64,000 nucleotides of DNA, taken from NCBI GenBank assembly GCA_010909725.1, contig JAACMV010000005.1, positions 682,001 through 746,000 on the forward strand, written 5' to 3'. Positions 1 to 10,900 of this stretch are shown in pieces. The notes beneath the pieces were generated by a model that had not been told where the DNA came from, did not search any database, and saw nothing but the letters and a program-made list of their open reading frames with translations. The position numbers and the translations under genes were made by a program. The stretch is from Picochlorum sp. 'celeri'. Its lineage: Eukaryota > Chlorophyta > Trebouxiophyceae. How positions within the stretch are numbered: the first letter of the stretch is position 1; the number at the start of each line of letters is the position of its first letter.

Positions 1-611
1 GGCAAAATTCAAAAACACCCAGATAATGCGTACTCCAGGGAGCGTTTGGATATATTCTGCATAAGATTTGCGATATTGTTTTGGATTTAAAGTTATTTCA
101 AGCCAGATAAAGGGCATATGGGGAGGCGTTTAAAACAACTGAATTCAATCAGCAACAAACACAACGACAGGCAAACCGTTGGATCTTGTTGATCCATCAC
201 CTTCTAACGATTCAATCAGTAATTTAAATATAAAATAAATCAAAACCCCATAAAACAACGCGCGTGAAATGTAAAAATAGCCACGTACGAGACTGTGCGT
301 TCAGGGACTAGCTCGCGTGTTGTGAGTGCCTGACTAGTATAGTAGTAGTACTATTGTTATTATTGTTATTACCCTACGGTATATTTTCTTTTGCGGGTAA
401 AAAATAAGTATGCATCAAAAACAATACGTCGCGTTTATTCAGTGCGCGACAGTCTGCACACGCATGCATGTACATGCAGATCTGGACGCATGTGTCCTAG
501 AAGGTTCGACATAGAATTCCACTGCACTGGACACTTGTGCAGTACAGAAAACAATCTACAAAGATTGTATATTGATTGCCCCAAACATATTCCTGAGGAT
601 TCACTCCAACC
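1..611. repeat. Left copy of a diverged tandem duplication (no intact gene)
   Basis: No supported gene. The first ~60 bases closely match 1530-1590 with a few substitutions. Collinear matches continue: about 165-205 resembles 1685-1725, and 281-345 resembles 1787-1850, including the shared block around the word GTTCAGGGACT. The window therefore opens inside the 5' flank of a second, more decayed copy of the unit seen at 612-2130. The body of that copy would lie beyond the left edge, because the unit reads on the minus strand. Confidence 0.6.
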
Positions 612-1595
612 TCAGTTTTGAGGGCGCTCTGCATAATAATCAGCTGTAGATTCCATGATCAATCCAATCTCGGGCGAATCATCTGTCTCTCGTCCCGATA
701 CAGTAGTACGTCCGCTTGTTGAACTACTTTGCTCCTCAGCAAATTCTGCTGGCCCTTGTTGGTGGCCACTCTGGATTGGTGGTGATGACAGCATGGTGGG
801 TGTGTTTAACGTTAGGTCCTTGTAATGTACCGTGGGAATCACCCCAGACGCTTTTAGAAGAGTCATCTGCGCTTTTCTCAGAATTTTTAAAGATTCTTTT
901 GAGGGCATCTCGGATTTCCAAACAGAGAGCAATACTTCCTGAAGGTCCTCACTCCAGTCAGACACGACCCTGAGTGGCTCATCATACGCCGCTGCCCTAA
1001 CCTGGATAAAAGACATGACCTGCGCAAGGATGCATGTCCGCTTCATCATGCTTACCTTTCCATTCTTAACCTTACTGATTCATTTCAATTCCATACAGCG
1101 AAGTGCATGTTTAACCGCTTTATTGTGACGAAAGACAAATTCAAGCAAATCTCTGAGACGATTTGGCTGAACGACATAAAGCGGATAGTCTCGTCCCTCT
1201 GTGATCCCGTTCACTCGCTCCGAACAGAAAAAATATTCATTTTTCAGACGTTTCATGTTATTCATCCCATTAATCAGTTGTGAGGCCGCTTGATTGACAT
1301 TTTCGAGAGGAAATTCGTCTGGGAAAGTCAGGTCAAATATCTGAACAGGCAAGTTTTCAGTGTCACCCGTGAGATTGAACCGGTTTTTGATTCCATCAGG
1401 CCTACATACGAATCCAATACCCTGAACTTTTACACTGGAAACCTCATCAAGACCATCGATGGCCGCTTGTAGAAGAGAGGGAGCCAGCATTGTTTGGTTG
1501 TTGGTTACTCTCGTTTGACAAATTTGAAGGCAAAATTCAAAAATACCCAGGTGATGCGTACTCCAGGGAGCGTTTGGATATATCCTGCACAGCAT
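612..1595 (-). pseudogene. Unknown protein, one frame interrupted by an in-frame TGA
   Basis: I do not recognise this gene. Two stretches, 1595-1080 (171 codons) and 1049-612 (145 codons), lie in the same frame and are separated only by a TGA at 1082-1080 plus ten sense codons, so the whole is one reading frame with a single stop. The N-terminal 35 residues may be untranslated, since a second ATG at 1490 begins a more protein-like sequence. The C-terminal part is rich in Ser/Thr/Glu. TGA is an ordinary stop elsewhere in the window (SDA1, for example), so a decaying gene or two short genes are likelier than recoding. I looked for an intron that removes the TGA and keeps frame and found none convincing. 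The unit belongs to a tandem duplication whose other copy starts at the left edge. Confidence 0.45.
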
Positions 1596-2394
1596 TTTTG
1601 TAATTACAATAATAATTCAGTTGAAGAGATCCAAAGCGAGACCTCAAGCCCATGTGGCGAGCCCTCCAAAACACGTGGGATTGACTCGGTCACAGCCAAA
1701 CCGTTATATCTTTGCAGCTCATCGCCTTGTTGTGGCTTAGATATGATTTTATGCATCCATATATCATGTTTATATAGCGTCAGAGACAGAAAAAGCCACG
1801 TACGATATTGTTCGTTCAGGGACTGACTCGCCTGTTGTGGGTGCCACTTGAGCGGTAGTAGTAATAGCAGCAGCAGCAGTATTATAAATCTACGCGCTAC
1901 CTTCTTTGGTGAAGGAATACTAATGAATGCAATATATAGAGTATGTTTATATGAATTGGAGCATGCACACACATGCAAATACATGCGGATATGGCCCCAG
2001 CAGATATCTGGCAGATATGAAGATTGATCTCGTTTGAACAAGGCGCGCTCAAAATTGAATGCACTGCATCTCAGAGTCTGGATCCACACGGATCCCAGCA
2101 ATCCCTTCTCTTCAGATTGATTGTTCTTGCAAATGAATGATCATGTCGAGCGTTGGCCTCGGAAATCAATTTTTTTCTTCCCTTCTTACTGCTCCAGGTG
2201 CAATGCTTGTCATTGATATGGAACCATTCAAATATTGTTTCTTCTTTTTGTTTTGCATCGATCAATCGTTTTTCATTTTTTTCAAGTAATAATAATAATA
2301 ATAATCGGCATGAATCAGACTAAGAATGCAAAATTCATGGAACATGCATGAGTGTGCAGGTATCTGTCACCTTTTTCAAACCTCACTAGAAATC
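1596..2394. repeat. Right copy 5' flank of the tandem duplication, with microsatellites
   Basis: About 800 bases with no convincing gene. The part to roughly 2130 is the diverged partner of 1-600. Short low-complexity tracts occur: an AGC-type run near 1866-1879 and a TAA-type run near 2287-2305. The rest (2130-2394) separates two minus-strand genes and shows nothing I can name. Confidence 0.5.
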
Positions 2395-3942
2395 TCAAAG
2401 AGATCTGTTTATATCTTGTGCTTTCTTTCGTAATGATGGTGGGAAATTATCGTGCTGGATGTCCTGCTCCAATGTGTCAGAATGACTCAGCACCCATTCC
2501 CTGAGAGCTCTCTTCTTGGCTCTTGCACTCACCTCATCCTTGTCAACCCACTCGCGTTCATATGGGCTTTCAAAATCCCTGGATCCATACGCTAAGTCAT
2601 CCCATATATCTGAGTAAATTTCCCGGTACGCAGTATGCTCGTGGTAAAATCGCATCTCCTCCATCGTATCAGCAACAAACTTGAGTTCATTTGGACAGGG
2701 AGTCTCTCGTGCCAAGTATCCTTTGATCAGCCTGCTATCATCCCGAACAGGAAGCTTTCGTTTCCCAAACTCTTCTTGCAACTCTGCAAGGCGAGCCTGT
2801 CGCTTATCTCGCTTCATAACCGTTCTCTCTCGTGAGGTCTTTGATGTCATGTTGTAAAGCTCTTTGGCCTTCACTCTCAGAGAAGGAGGGAAGCAGTCTT
2901 GCTGAATCTCATGTTCCAAGGTATCATAGTGACACTCGACCCATTCTTTGAGTGCTCTGTATCGCGCTTCGTCGTACGCATCCCTCTCGATGGCCCCGTA
3001 ATTAATGTACCTCCCCTTGTAGTTTGCTTCTTCCATCATCCAGTCCTCCTCCTCCTTGAAATACTCATCAAAGCTTGTGTGCTCTTTGAAAAATGTACGC
3101 TCCAACTCCAAGGTTGCATTGCGGGTTTCCTGCCTCTTTCTCTTCCTCTCGGCACTCTTCCTCTCCGCACTTTCCCTTGCCTTTAGCAAACCACTCCAAC
3201 CACCGTGCTTCTTTAACGATACCTCCAGAGCCTTCATCAGCTTGTACAAACGCATAGGAGCACGACTTGAGTAGATTGGATTGCGGGCTTCCGTACAAGA
3301 CATATCAGCAATATCCCCGTCCGTCAGGAGCAAAACTGACTTGCAGGTCTTCTTGGTACAATTCCTCTTGGGGTCCTCAACCAGAGCAGTCAGTAGATTC
3401 TCTTTATCAACATACTTGATTCTCTCCCTGTGTTTTCGTCTCTCATCCAAAAGCATTGCCACCACTCCATCCATGGCCTCGGCTCCAACCACAGACTCTA
3501 CAAGCTTTGCTCTCTTCCGTGTTTCTAACTCTTCAAGCTTTGCTCTCTTTTTTGATTCCGCAAACGCCCTTGCCTTGCCAATTGCCTTGGCTGGGAGATA
3601 CCGCAGAGATCCCTCAAAAGTAGATAAATACGAAACGAGGTAGCTCTTTCTGTCTTTGGAAGAACAAGGACCATCCAATTCCATGGAAAAGCTTCGCAGT
3701 GTGGGGACGGTCAATTTTGATAGTTCAGTCGACTGGTCCAACCATTTCCAAGCTCCCTCGTCCTCCTTTGATTCGTAATGTGATCTAATTATACATTTTG
3801 TGAGGTATCCAAGATCAACGAGGGACAAAAGAGCATACACGTCCTGTCCTTGCCTCAGCGAGAAGCAATCGTTGAGCAACAGCACTGGCGCAACATCCTC
3901 CAATGTCGCTCCTTCCGATGTTTCACAGCTTTTTTTGTTCAT
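2395..3942 (-). CDS. Unknown 515-residue charged protein with an internal repeat
   Basis: No family recognised. The single open frame begins at ATG 3942. The N-terminal ~70 residues are hydrophobic-helical, and the rest is very rich in Lys/Arg/Glu with long predicted helices (runs such as AERKRKRQ around 264-271). A motif of about 39 residues occurs twice: around 326-363 and again at the extreme C-terminus (475-513). Both copies carry the pattern R-A-L-K/R-E-W-V, then D-T-L-E, then F-P-P-S-L-R-x-K-A. A residue stretch rich in acidic and aromatic residues precedes each copy, so the duplication probably covers about 150 residues. It could be a lineage-specific expanded family. The flanking tandem duplication and tRNA suggest a locally rearranging neighbourhood. 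Coding is well supported by length; function is unknown. Confidence 0.75.
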   Translation of the reverse strand: MNKKSCETSEGATLEDVAPVLLLNDCFSLRQGQDVYALLSLVDLGYLTKCIIRSHYESKEDEGAWKWLDQSTELSKLTVPTLRSFSMELDGPCSSKDRKSYLVSYLSTFEGSLRYLPAKAIGKARAFAESKKRAKLEELETRKRAKLVESVVGAEAMDGVVAMLLDERRKHRERIKYVDKENLLTALVEDPKRNCTKKTCKSVLLLTDGDIADMSCTEARNPIYSSRAPMRLYKLMKALEVSLKKHGGWSGLLKARESAERKSAERKRKRQETRNATLELERTFFKEHTSFDEYFKEEEDWMMEEANYKGRYINYGAIERDAYDEARYRALKEWVECHYDTLEHEIQQDCFPPSLRVKAKELYNMTSKTSRERTVMKRDKRQARLAELQEEFGKRKLPVRDDSRLIKGYLARETPCPNELKFVADTMEEMRFYHEHTAYREIYSDIWDDLAYGSRDFESPYEREWVDKDEVSARAKKRALREWVLSHSDTLEQDIQHDNFPPSLRKKAQDINRSL

Positions 3943-4248
3943 ATTTTTACCATTAACATTAGTATACGACTGAAAATTTGAACCTGATGTGAACCCGTGT
4001 GTCGTTGACCAACAACTGCCCTAAAAAAAAATCTGGGCGCCACAATACTATTGTGTGGTTGCATCATCGCCCCTGTCTCAAGTATTCCTGGCAGGGAGCC
4101 AAATCCTGAGCTTCTTTTAGCTTGGATCAATCTTTGCGTCTTCTTCAAGCAGCACGATTGACAATCGTTCGAAAAATTTATACTTTTTCGGGACCGGCGC
4201 GAAAAAATACAAATTATATATATGGTGAAAAATTCCGCTCTGACATGT
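3943..4248. other. Intergenic, 5' flank of the unknown gene and of the tRNA
   Basis: About 300 bases between the start of the minus-strand 515-residue gene and the tRNA. An open stretch runs through on the minus strand but overlaps the tRNA and has no protein-like features. I see nothing else in it. Confidence 0.4.
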
Positions 4249-4348
4249 GCCGTGTTAGTGTAGTTGGTTATCACACGAGACTCTGACAAGTATCGCTCGG
4301 TGAGCGGTGGGACATCTCGTAACAGGAGTTCGAATCTCCTACATGGCT
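4249..4348 (+). tRNA. tRNA-Gln (anticodon CTG) with a 27-nt intron
   Basis: A full cloverleaf can be drawn. The acceptor stem is 4249-4255 with 4341-4347 and discriminator T4348. The D arm contains AGTTGGTTA. The anticodon stem is CGAGA (4276-4280) with TCTCG (4315-4319). The T arm AGGAG/CTCCT encloses the loop TTCGAAT. The anticodon loop reads C-T-CTG-A, is interrupted after position 37 by 27 bases (4287-4313), and closes with A4314. The intron itself holds a CGCTC/GAGCG hairpin. Removing it leaves 73 nt, normal for tRNA-Gln. A TTTTT tract at 4353-4357 fits a Pol III terminator. It overlaps no real gene. Confidence 0.93.
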
Positions 4349-4721
4349 TGAATTTTTATTAAGGAATTAATTGAACATTTGCATCTTATTTTAACATCTC
4401 TGATCAATCCTTTTATGATTATTAGTATAGTACAATCAAAGCATTTGATATAAAACTGAAGAACATACTGTGGATACTGTATGATCACTAAACACACCAA
4501 GAAATGGTGTTTTCAGATCTGGCTTCCATCTGAGGAAAAGTTGAGAACTAGGATCCTCTGTCTCTTAGTTTCTCCCTTGGCTTTATTTTGTTTTTAATGA
4601 ATTTAGTTTTATATTTCAACTCGTAGGAGTACGGTAAATTGTATCTACGAAAGGAGTTCCATTCATTCATCAACGAACAGGCAGAGGAAGGAAGTAAAAA
4701 ACAAATGCCGTCGCAACCACC
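4349..4721. other. Intergenic, AT-rich
   Basis: About 370 bases between the tRNA and the 3' end of the minus-strand reductase gene. After the TTTTT tract next to the tRNA it is AT-rich with no open frame or strong repeat; I see nothing else. Confidence 0.5.
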
Positions 4722-5453
4722 TCAGCCATCCATGTTGGTAATGACAGGCATCTGAAGTTTCCATTCCTCCCATAGCTCGTCATCTACTGCAAGTCGCACC
4801 ATAAAATCGGCCAAATTCCTTTTTGTCGTCTTCTGAGGCGCAAAGAGACTTGTCTCAAGATGTGGACTCAACTTGTATGCTGACTCATCTCCATCAACAA
4901 AGCTATCTGGTCTCACAATCACCCATTCCGTACCCTTATCATCCTTTCCAATCGTATTGACCATATACCCAACACAAGCGATACTATCTGCATACGGAGG
5001 AACGAGGGCTGAAAGAGTCCAAATGAATGCCTGCTCAAAGAAGCCTCGTGGCTCTGAGCCATCGGGTTTACTGACACCTACTGTATTCAATACAACCATC
5101 TTCAATGGACTTTTTCTGGTGTCAGCAATAGATGCATTGCATTTGTGAACCTTCTTGACTGCATCTCTGACAAGCCTGTACGGTGGACCCCATACACCTC
5201 TGATGCTCAGTGTATGCCCTAAACATATGATGCAAGCAGAGCACTGTTGGAGTATTTCAGTCAACGGGTCGTCACCCATATCCAGAATAGGCTCTTCTAT
5301 ACAGTTCAGTCGAGGGTTCTCCTGCAGTTCCTGACGCAATCGATCACGAGAGCGAACAATTGCGTAAACTTTGTCTCCTGTCCACGTGGACAGGAGCTTT
5401 TCGAGAACCAACAAACCCACGTTGCCTGTTGCACCCAAGACGAGTATGCTCAT
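4722..5453 (-). CDS. NAD(P)-binding Rossmann (atypical SDR, NmrA-like) protein
   Basis: A 243-residue protein of the atypical short-chain dehydrogenase type. Right after the chosen start comes a beta strand and the dinucleotide-binding loop (ILVLGATGNVG, residues 3-13), followed by an alpha helix and a basic VRSRDR segment that would suit NADPH. Further on are a short-helix segment with CLGHT and a VVLNTVGVSKPDG stretch where the active-site strand lies in this family; no clear Y-x3-K pair is seen, as is usual for NmrA-like members. I chose ATG 5453 because the Rossmann strand follows at once; upstream in-frame codons to 5561 add a non-conserved, Lys-rich extension. Substrate unknown. Plastid relatives in plants are involved in diverse redox or assembly roles. 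Confidence 0.8.
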   Translation of the reverse strand: MSILVLGATGNVGLLVLEKLLSTWTGDKVYAIVRSRDRLRQELQENPRLNCIEEPILDMGDDPLTEILQQCSACIICLGHTLSIRGVWGPPYRLVRDAVKKVHKCNASIADTRKSPLKMVVLNTVGVSKPDGSEPRGFFEQAFIWTLSALVPPYADSIACVGYMVNTIGKDDKGTEWVIVRPDSFVDGDESAYKLSPHLETSLFAPQKTTKRNLADFMVRLAVDDELWEEWKLQMPVITNMDG

Positions 5454-5667
5454 GTTTAAGTCTTTTTTGATTATTGAGAATTTATTCATTGGAGAACTGA
5501 TGAAATAGAAGGGCACACATGAAATCTGAAGGATTCCAAAGTAGGCTTTCTTTTTATTCAAAGAAGAAGAACACTACCTTAAAAGTGTTCAAATTTGACA
5601 AGATCGTGTCATTACAGGCGGGGTCAGTACAACAAACTTTGAATAAACAGTGCAATTCCCCATTCTC

Positions 5668-8019
5668 TCAATGTCGAACATGTCCCTTGAAATTCTTGGC
5701 ACTTTTCAGTTTGTTTCTCTCGAGACGTTTTCTGACCTGTCCCCCAACAGCACCCATTGGTAGATTCTTTCTCTTTTGTTTCTCTCTATTGCTAAGACCA
5801 CCTGTCTTTGCCTTTTTGATTCGAGACTTGGCTCCGAATTCTCGTCCCTCGCGGCCTTCCATAACAGATGCCAGACGCTCTTCCTTATCAGCTCTGCCTC
5901 TCTTCTTACCAAGCAGATCCATTGGATTGACGGCGTGTTCATGGAGTTTGCTTCTCTTTGATTCAAGGAGGAGTTGATCTTCTGCCTCTTGCTCTGCCAG
6001 TTCTCTCGCAGCAGCTCGTTTGCTTGCAGATTTGAGTCCATGTTTCTTCATTGCCTGCTCGACAAGCTTTTTATGCTTCAAAGCTTTGATATTCTGGAAG
6101 TCTTCTTGTGTAAGAATGCGTGACTGCTCTAATGGAATCTCGGAGGATTTCTTTGCCATGGCAAGTTTCTTTCTCAGACTTGTGAGGCTTTCAGGATTGT
6201 TGTTCAGCAGGGGCTCTCCTTTGCCATTTTCTTGCTCCTTATTGGTCGCTACATCTTCTTCTTCTTGTTCTTCGTCGTCGTCGTCATCGCCATCATCATC
6301 ATCTACTTCCTCATCCTCCTCTTGTACCTCCTCATCTTCCCCGTCTACTTCCTCCCCTAGTTCCTCTTCATCTCCACCATCACTCTGATCGCTGCTGCTA
6401 CTGACAAGGTGATAGGCCCCATCATCTCCTTCTTCAATACGGCCAGTCTGTAAAGCTTCTTCTAAAAGTTCAACACCTTCTATGCGATCCATAATCGAGC
6501 TGACACCATACTGTTGAATCGTAGATGATCCATCCCCTCGCCCTCTATCCTTCTTCTTGAGCATTTCAGGTGCGAGCTCACGGAAGAGGCCTAACAATGA
6601 TCGTGCCACTGTCGCAACCTCCTTGTCCCGATATTTCTTATACTCTACCAGCTCCTGTAATAATTCTGGGGTCATCACTAATGGGGCGCGAAGACAAATT
6701 TCCCTCACTGTCTTGATACCAACTGTAATCACTTCTGGTCGTGCACGATCGTGTATAAATTGATCCACCAGTTGTCGTAATACCGGCGCTAAAGCATCAG
6801 GAGGTACCTGACTATGACACGCTTGTACAAGGGCTGCTAATACAGATGTTATGTCCTGTCGAGAAGGCGTAATGTACTTTTGTATCAACGGATAAAAATT
6901 GATCAGGACAAGCTGATGGACTCCAATGACCCTAGAAACTACCGACATCATCAGCATCCGCGTCTCAGCTTTAACACTCTTCCCACTTCTCAAAAGAGAG
7001 AATAATTTTTCAGCAAACCCTTGAGGATCATGCAACAATTGGATTGCAGCAAACGTTTCCTTTTGCTGCCCTTCCTCTTGCCTCAATGCTTTCTTCACAG
7101 AATGCATTGCCCGTTTTAATTTCTTCTGTTTTTTCTTCTTACTACTAGCTGTACCTTTATGAAATGCTTTGTACACTTCTTCCTTGGTCGGCTGCGCCAA
7201 TACAGGCTTGCTATCATCCTCATCATCCTCATCATCACTTGAAGCATCACCTCCAGCAGCAGCAGCATCCTGACCCAGGAAAAACTTCAACGAGGCAAGC
7301 ATAACTCTTGGACTAGGATGAAACGCTGCTGATGCAATACCATTCGCAGTCTTTGCATCCCTCCAAATCTGACGCCTCCACATATCAGTCATCAGCGACA
7401 ATGCTCTCTTGGCACAAACCTCATCCTCCTGCTCAATAATAGGCAACAAGATGTTCTGAATTTTCCTATTAAACTGTTCATTCCTCCCTTTTTTATTCGA
7501 TCCTTTTATATCAGCTGCAATATGGCGAGACATGAGCTGTCGCATGCTTTTGTCATGAATAGGAAAGAGAGAGAACAGAATTGGCAACAGCTCCACAGAT
7601 TTCATATTATTCTTATTCCGCATCAATATGAGCGCTTTAACCAGTGTCAACCGAGTCGAATGCTCCAACAACGGGCCATGCTTTTCTAATAGTTCAATAA
7701 TCCCTTGCTTGAAAGAATTCTGGGTCACATCAGGATAGTGCTCAGACACGTGAGCCATGAACATGACAAGAGACTGAAACTCCAACGATGGCTGCCCTGG
7801 GGACATCAAAAACAACCCCCTTGTAGCTTCATAATGCCTCCATTGAAGCTGAAATTCATCCTTGTATCCTTGCGGATCCTTTTTTATATGTTGCTGCACA
7901 AGCACACATGTAATAGTGTAGTATGACTAGTCCATCAAGTTGTTTGCTTGCTTGTTTCTTGTCCACTGTGCCCATCTGTAACTCACCTGAAGGATTAATA
8001 AATCACCCGAAGCACTCAT
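5668..8019 (-). CDS. SDA1: SDA1 homologue, 60S ribosome biogenesis factor
   Basis: SDA1/SDAD1 family protein, needed for late 60S pre-ribosome maturation and nuclear export. Spliced as complement(5668..7893, 7987..8019). Exon 1 encodes 11 codons ending ILLQ-like (LLILQ), the intron is 93 nt (7894-7986, GTGAGT..CAG), and exon 2 resumes at QHIKKDPQGYKDEF, the family's hallmark N-terminal motif. Total about 752 residues, the usual length. The N-terminal half is HEAT-like helical. A long Glu/Asp run (genomic 6245-6370) precedes a basic C-terminus with several KKRGR- and KRKN-type nuclear/nucleolar signals. Its neighbour across a 448-base divergent promoter is the HIR gene. The DEAD-box helicase DBP4 at 21.4 kb acts in the same broad process. 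Confidence 0.93.
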
Positions 8020-8467
8020 TTTCTGTATCCCGTATAGAGTCGTAGGAGGAAATTGTCGCAAATCAGAAATGAACTAGACATGTGCTGCTGAGGTGCATGC
8101 CATGCAGACCTCAACAAGAGCAGTACCACCTACGTCCCCTTGATAAGCTCGTGATGATTAAATACTGTAAGAATAATACATGTTCATGGGATTCGTTGTA
8201 CAAACTGTCCATGACATGCTGAAAAAGGAGGAAACCTGATGCCATTTTTTAGTCCCATCAAACACTCGGTTTCAAGGTACACAATCGTCAATGTATTTCC
8301 CATGGACACAAGCGTCCATTGGACACCTGTGAGACAGTCACCAACCGACAACCCTGACCAAGTAGTACATATTTTTACATTACTCCTCTGTACTATCCAT
8401 TTGTTGTCGAGACGTGACGGATTGCATCGCCCCACTGCTGTATAGCTTGAATAATAAAAAAATAAAC
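8020..8467. promoter_or_regulatory. Divergent intergenic region SDA1 / HIR
   Basis: The two genes start on opposite strands about 450 bases apart, so both promoters must lie here. A short inverted repeat (ATGGAC 8302-8307 with GTCCAT 8314-8319) is present. No other motif stands out. Confidence 0.4.
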
Positions 8468-9557
8468 ATGGGAAACGTGTTTTGTACTTGCGTTGGTAGG
8501 TTATGTATCCATTCTCCCGTGAATATGCCATCCGCGGACATTTTATTTGTGGGTTTTATGCATATGTAATGAATCTGGGTACCATGGAGGCATTTGAGCA
8601 CGGACTCTTTGTCTTTTTTTTTTTTCCTCTCTCCGTGTGTGGCTCTGAAGACTGTACACAGACAAGAGCATTCATCATGTCGAGACTCAGTACCACTGTT
8701 AGTATCACATTATTGCAGATCAGAGCAGTGTTCAAGTCATTGAACAGTTTGGCAAATATCGCCGTATGGCGCAGCCAGGATTCAACTGTGTCTGTTGTTG
8801 TATTGGTGAAGCTGTTGCTGGAGGCATGTCTCTCAGAATCCAGCAGATTGACTGCCGTTGTGAGACGAAAACGAAGGATAATGTTTTTGTGGAAATAAAT
8901 GTATCTGTGCAATATCAAATCCAGAAGGAAAATTTGTATGATGCGTTTTACAAACTGACTGATACACGGGCTCAAATCATGGCCTATGTGTTTGACGAGG
9001 TGAGGGCTCAGGTGCCCAAGATCTCTCTCGATGAAGTCTTCTTGGCAAAGGAGGAAATCGCACTTGCAATTAAAGCAGAGTTGACGAAATCAATGTCCGG
9101 GTTTGGATACCAGATTATTCAGACATTGATCACAGATATTGAACCAGCACCAAAGGTGAAGAATGCCATGAATGAGATCAATGCAGCGCAGAGGTTGCGG
9201 CTTGCTGCGTATGAGCAGAGTGAAGGGGAGAAGATTCGGGTTGTGAAGGCGGCTGAAGCTGATGCTGAGGCCAAGTATCTTGCTGGGCAGGGTATTGCAA
9301 GACAGCGCCAGGCAATCATGGCAGGTCTGAAGGAATCTGTGCAATCCTTCCAGACTGATGTGACGGAAGTTGGAAGCAAGGATGTCCTCACATTGATGCT
9401 TTTGACGCAGTACTTTGATGCTATCAAAGAAATTGGAACGACGGGAAAATCAACCACGGTGTTTGTGCCAAACAACCCTGGTGCAGTCGCAGATATGGCC
9501 TCACAAATTCGTGCAGGCATCTTGGAAGGGGATGCGGCAAATATCAACAGAAGATGA
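8468..9557 (+). CDS. HIR: HIR-type SPFH/prohibitin-domain membrane protein
   Basis: Hypersensitive-induced-reaction (HIR) family member of the SPFH/stomatin/prohibitin superfamily, which forms oligomeric scaffolds at plasma-membrane microdomains in plants. Spliced as 8468..8495 and 8719..9557 (intron 223 nt, GTAGGT..GCAG), giving 288 residues. Exon 1 encodes MGNVFCTCV, so Gly2 is an N-myristoylation candidate with nearby palmitoylatable Cys. The joined sequence continues DQSSVQVIEQFGKY, as in plant HIR proteins. Conserved blocks follow: CETKTKDNVFV, DAFYKL, AYVFDEVRAQVPK, the coiled-coil MNEINAAQRLR, and AEAKYLAGQGIARQRQAI near residue 200. The gene ends one base before the convergent OR gene, so 3' UTRs must overlap. 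Confidence 0.95.
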
Positions 9558-10629
9558 TTAATCGCTTAACGTAAATGGATCCACACGCGGGTCATGTTCT
9601 GTGGCCAGCTGCTTTCCAGTGCACAGGCATGCTGTGCACATGACTTTTCCAGACCCTGAACAGAAGGAACAGGTCGAGCTCGTCCCCTGCTTCTCGTCAA
9701 TCGACACACCAGATCCCAAGCAATTTCCGCAGGGCAAATATCCAGTTCCTTTGCAATAAATACACTTTTGCTTTGCTTGGAGTTTGCTATTATTTTTCTC
9801 TACGATTAACAATGACGTCAACACACCCACAGCACCTCCACAGAATGATGCAACAATCGGATCGACTTCTGCTAGTTGCTGAGGGAGGTGCATCATAGTG
9901 ATAAACTCCCGATACGATAGGCCACCCAGGCCAATCTTGACTTCCAACGACGGTGCCACCAACCCTCCAAATAGTATGATGCCAAGCACAGCCAACCCAT
10001 ACACGTTGGTATACAATTTCAATGTTTCTTCATTCACAGGAGGGAAAAATGGAATGAACGATGGATAGGATTCCCGATTGACGGACTCGTCTTCCACGGC
10101 GTTGATGGGATCACTTCTCATCCTTTGCTGCACTCTCAACCGACGGACTTCTTCCATGAGAAGGAATATTTTGTTCCGGCGAGATTGAATATTCTCTTCC
10201 AGTTCCTCCATCTGCATATTTGCAAAATTCTTAACGGATTCGCGTGACTCTATAATGCAAAAGTTGTCTGGAAGAGCAACAAAATCGTCCTGCTGGGCAG
10301 CATTCCCTGAATCTCCCTCTGGTGGTTCCACTTGCCTACACATCACAAGAATTTCATCATTGCTTCCCCGATTGCGCAGCCTGTTTCTTGGTTATTCAAC
10401 CATAAACAGGGCAAGGGATTGTAAAAAGAAGAACGTACGGGCTGCTTTGGGCACGGCATGTCCCACATGTACCTCGAGATTTTTGCGATGCCTTCGCTGT
10501 GCCCATTCGAGGGCATGAATTGAGATTCAGAGGATCAAATGAATATTTTTGATGCCTCATCGATCGCAATGTGCCTCCCGAGGTGGATGCACAGGCCTTT
10601 GTAGGCCTTGCCAGGACGACATGGGCCAT
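9558..10629 (-). CDS. OR: ORANGE (OR) plastid DnaJ-like zinc-finger protein
   Basis: Homologue of plant ORANGE, a plastid holdase that stabilises phytoene synthase and promotes carotenoid accumulation. Spliced as complement(9558..10335, 10439..10629) with a 103-nt phase-2 intron (GTACGT..TAG), giving about 322 residues. Exon 1 is Arg/Ser-rich with few acidic residues, as expected for a transit peptide. Diagnostic matches: FCIIE, the SRRNKIFL.MEEVRRLR helix, SFIPFFPP, a membrane segment (AVLGIILFGGLVAP), HLPQQL..VDPIVASF, a second membrane segment, then a zinc-finger C-terminus with four CxxCxGxG-like motifs and EHDPR.DPF at the end. All four Cys pairs look intact. This gene is the strongest single sign that the organism has plastids. 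Confidence 0.96.
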
Positions 10630-10900
10630 GCTTCTTTTGTTCTTCTTTCCTCGGTAACAGATGTACTTATATCATCAAAAAATAATTAACTTAATGCTTC
10701 ATGGTGCGTAAGGCAGCGCGATTTCTGGTTATGGCTCATCTGGTTGTGGAATCAATCACGTATCACTTGTTGTATTTCGGCATTGCGATGAAGAGATGCT
10801 TCTTGTGTGTGGATGACACGTCCCATGTATATATATGCATGACGCGACATTCCAATACCCATACCCTTTGTTACATACATACACGTGATGAAACGAGTCG

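Noticed and set aside
3939..4289. Minus-strand open frame of 116 codons
   Set aside because: It overlaps the tRNA gene and the start of the 515-residue gene and has no protein-like features.
8148..8221. Possible box C/D RNA (TGATGA near 8151, CTGA near 8218)
   Set aside because: No terminal stem and no second box pair; such words are frequent by chance in this composition.
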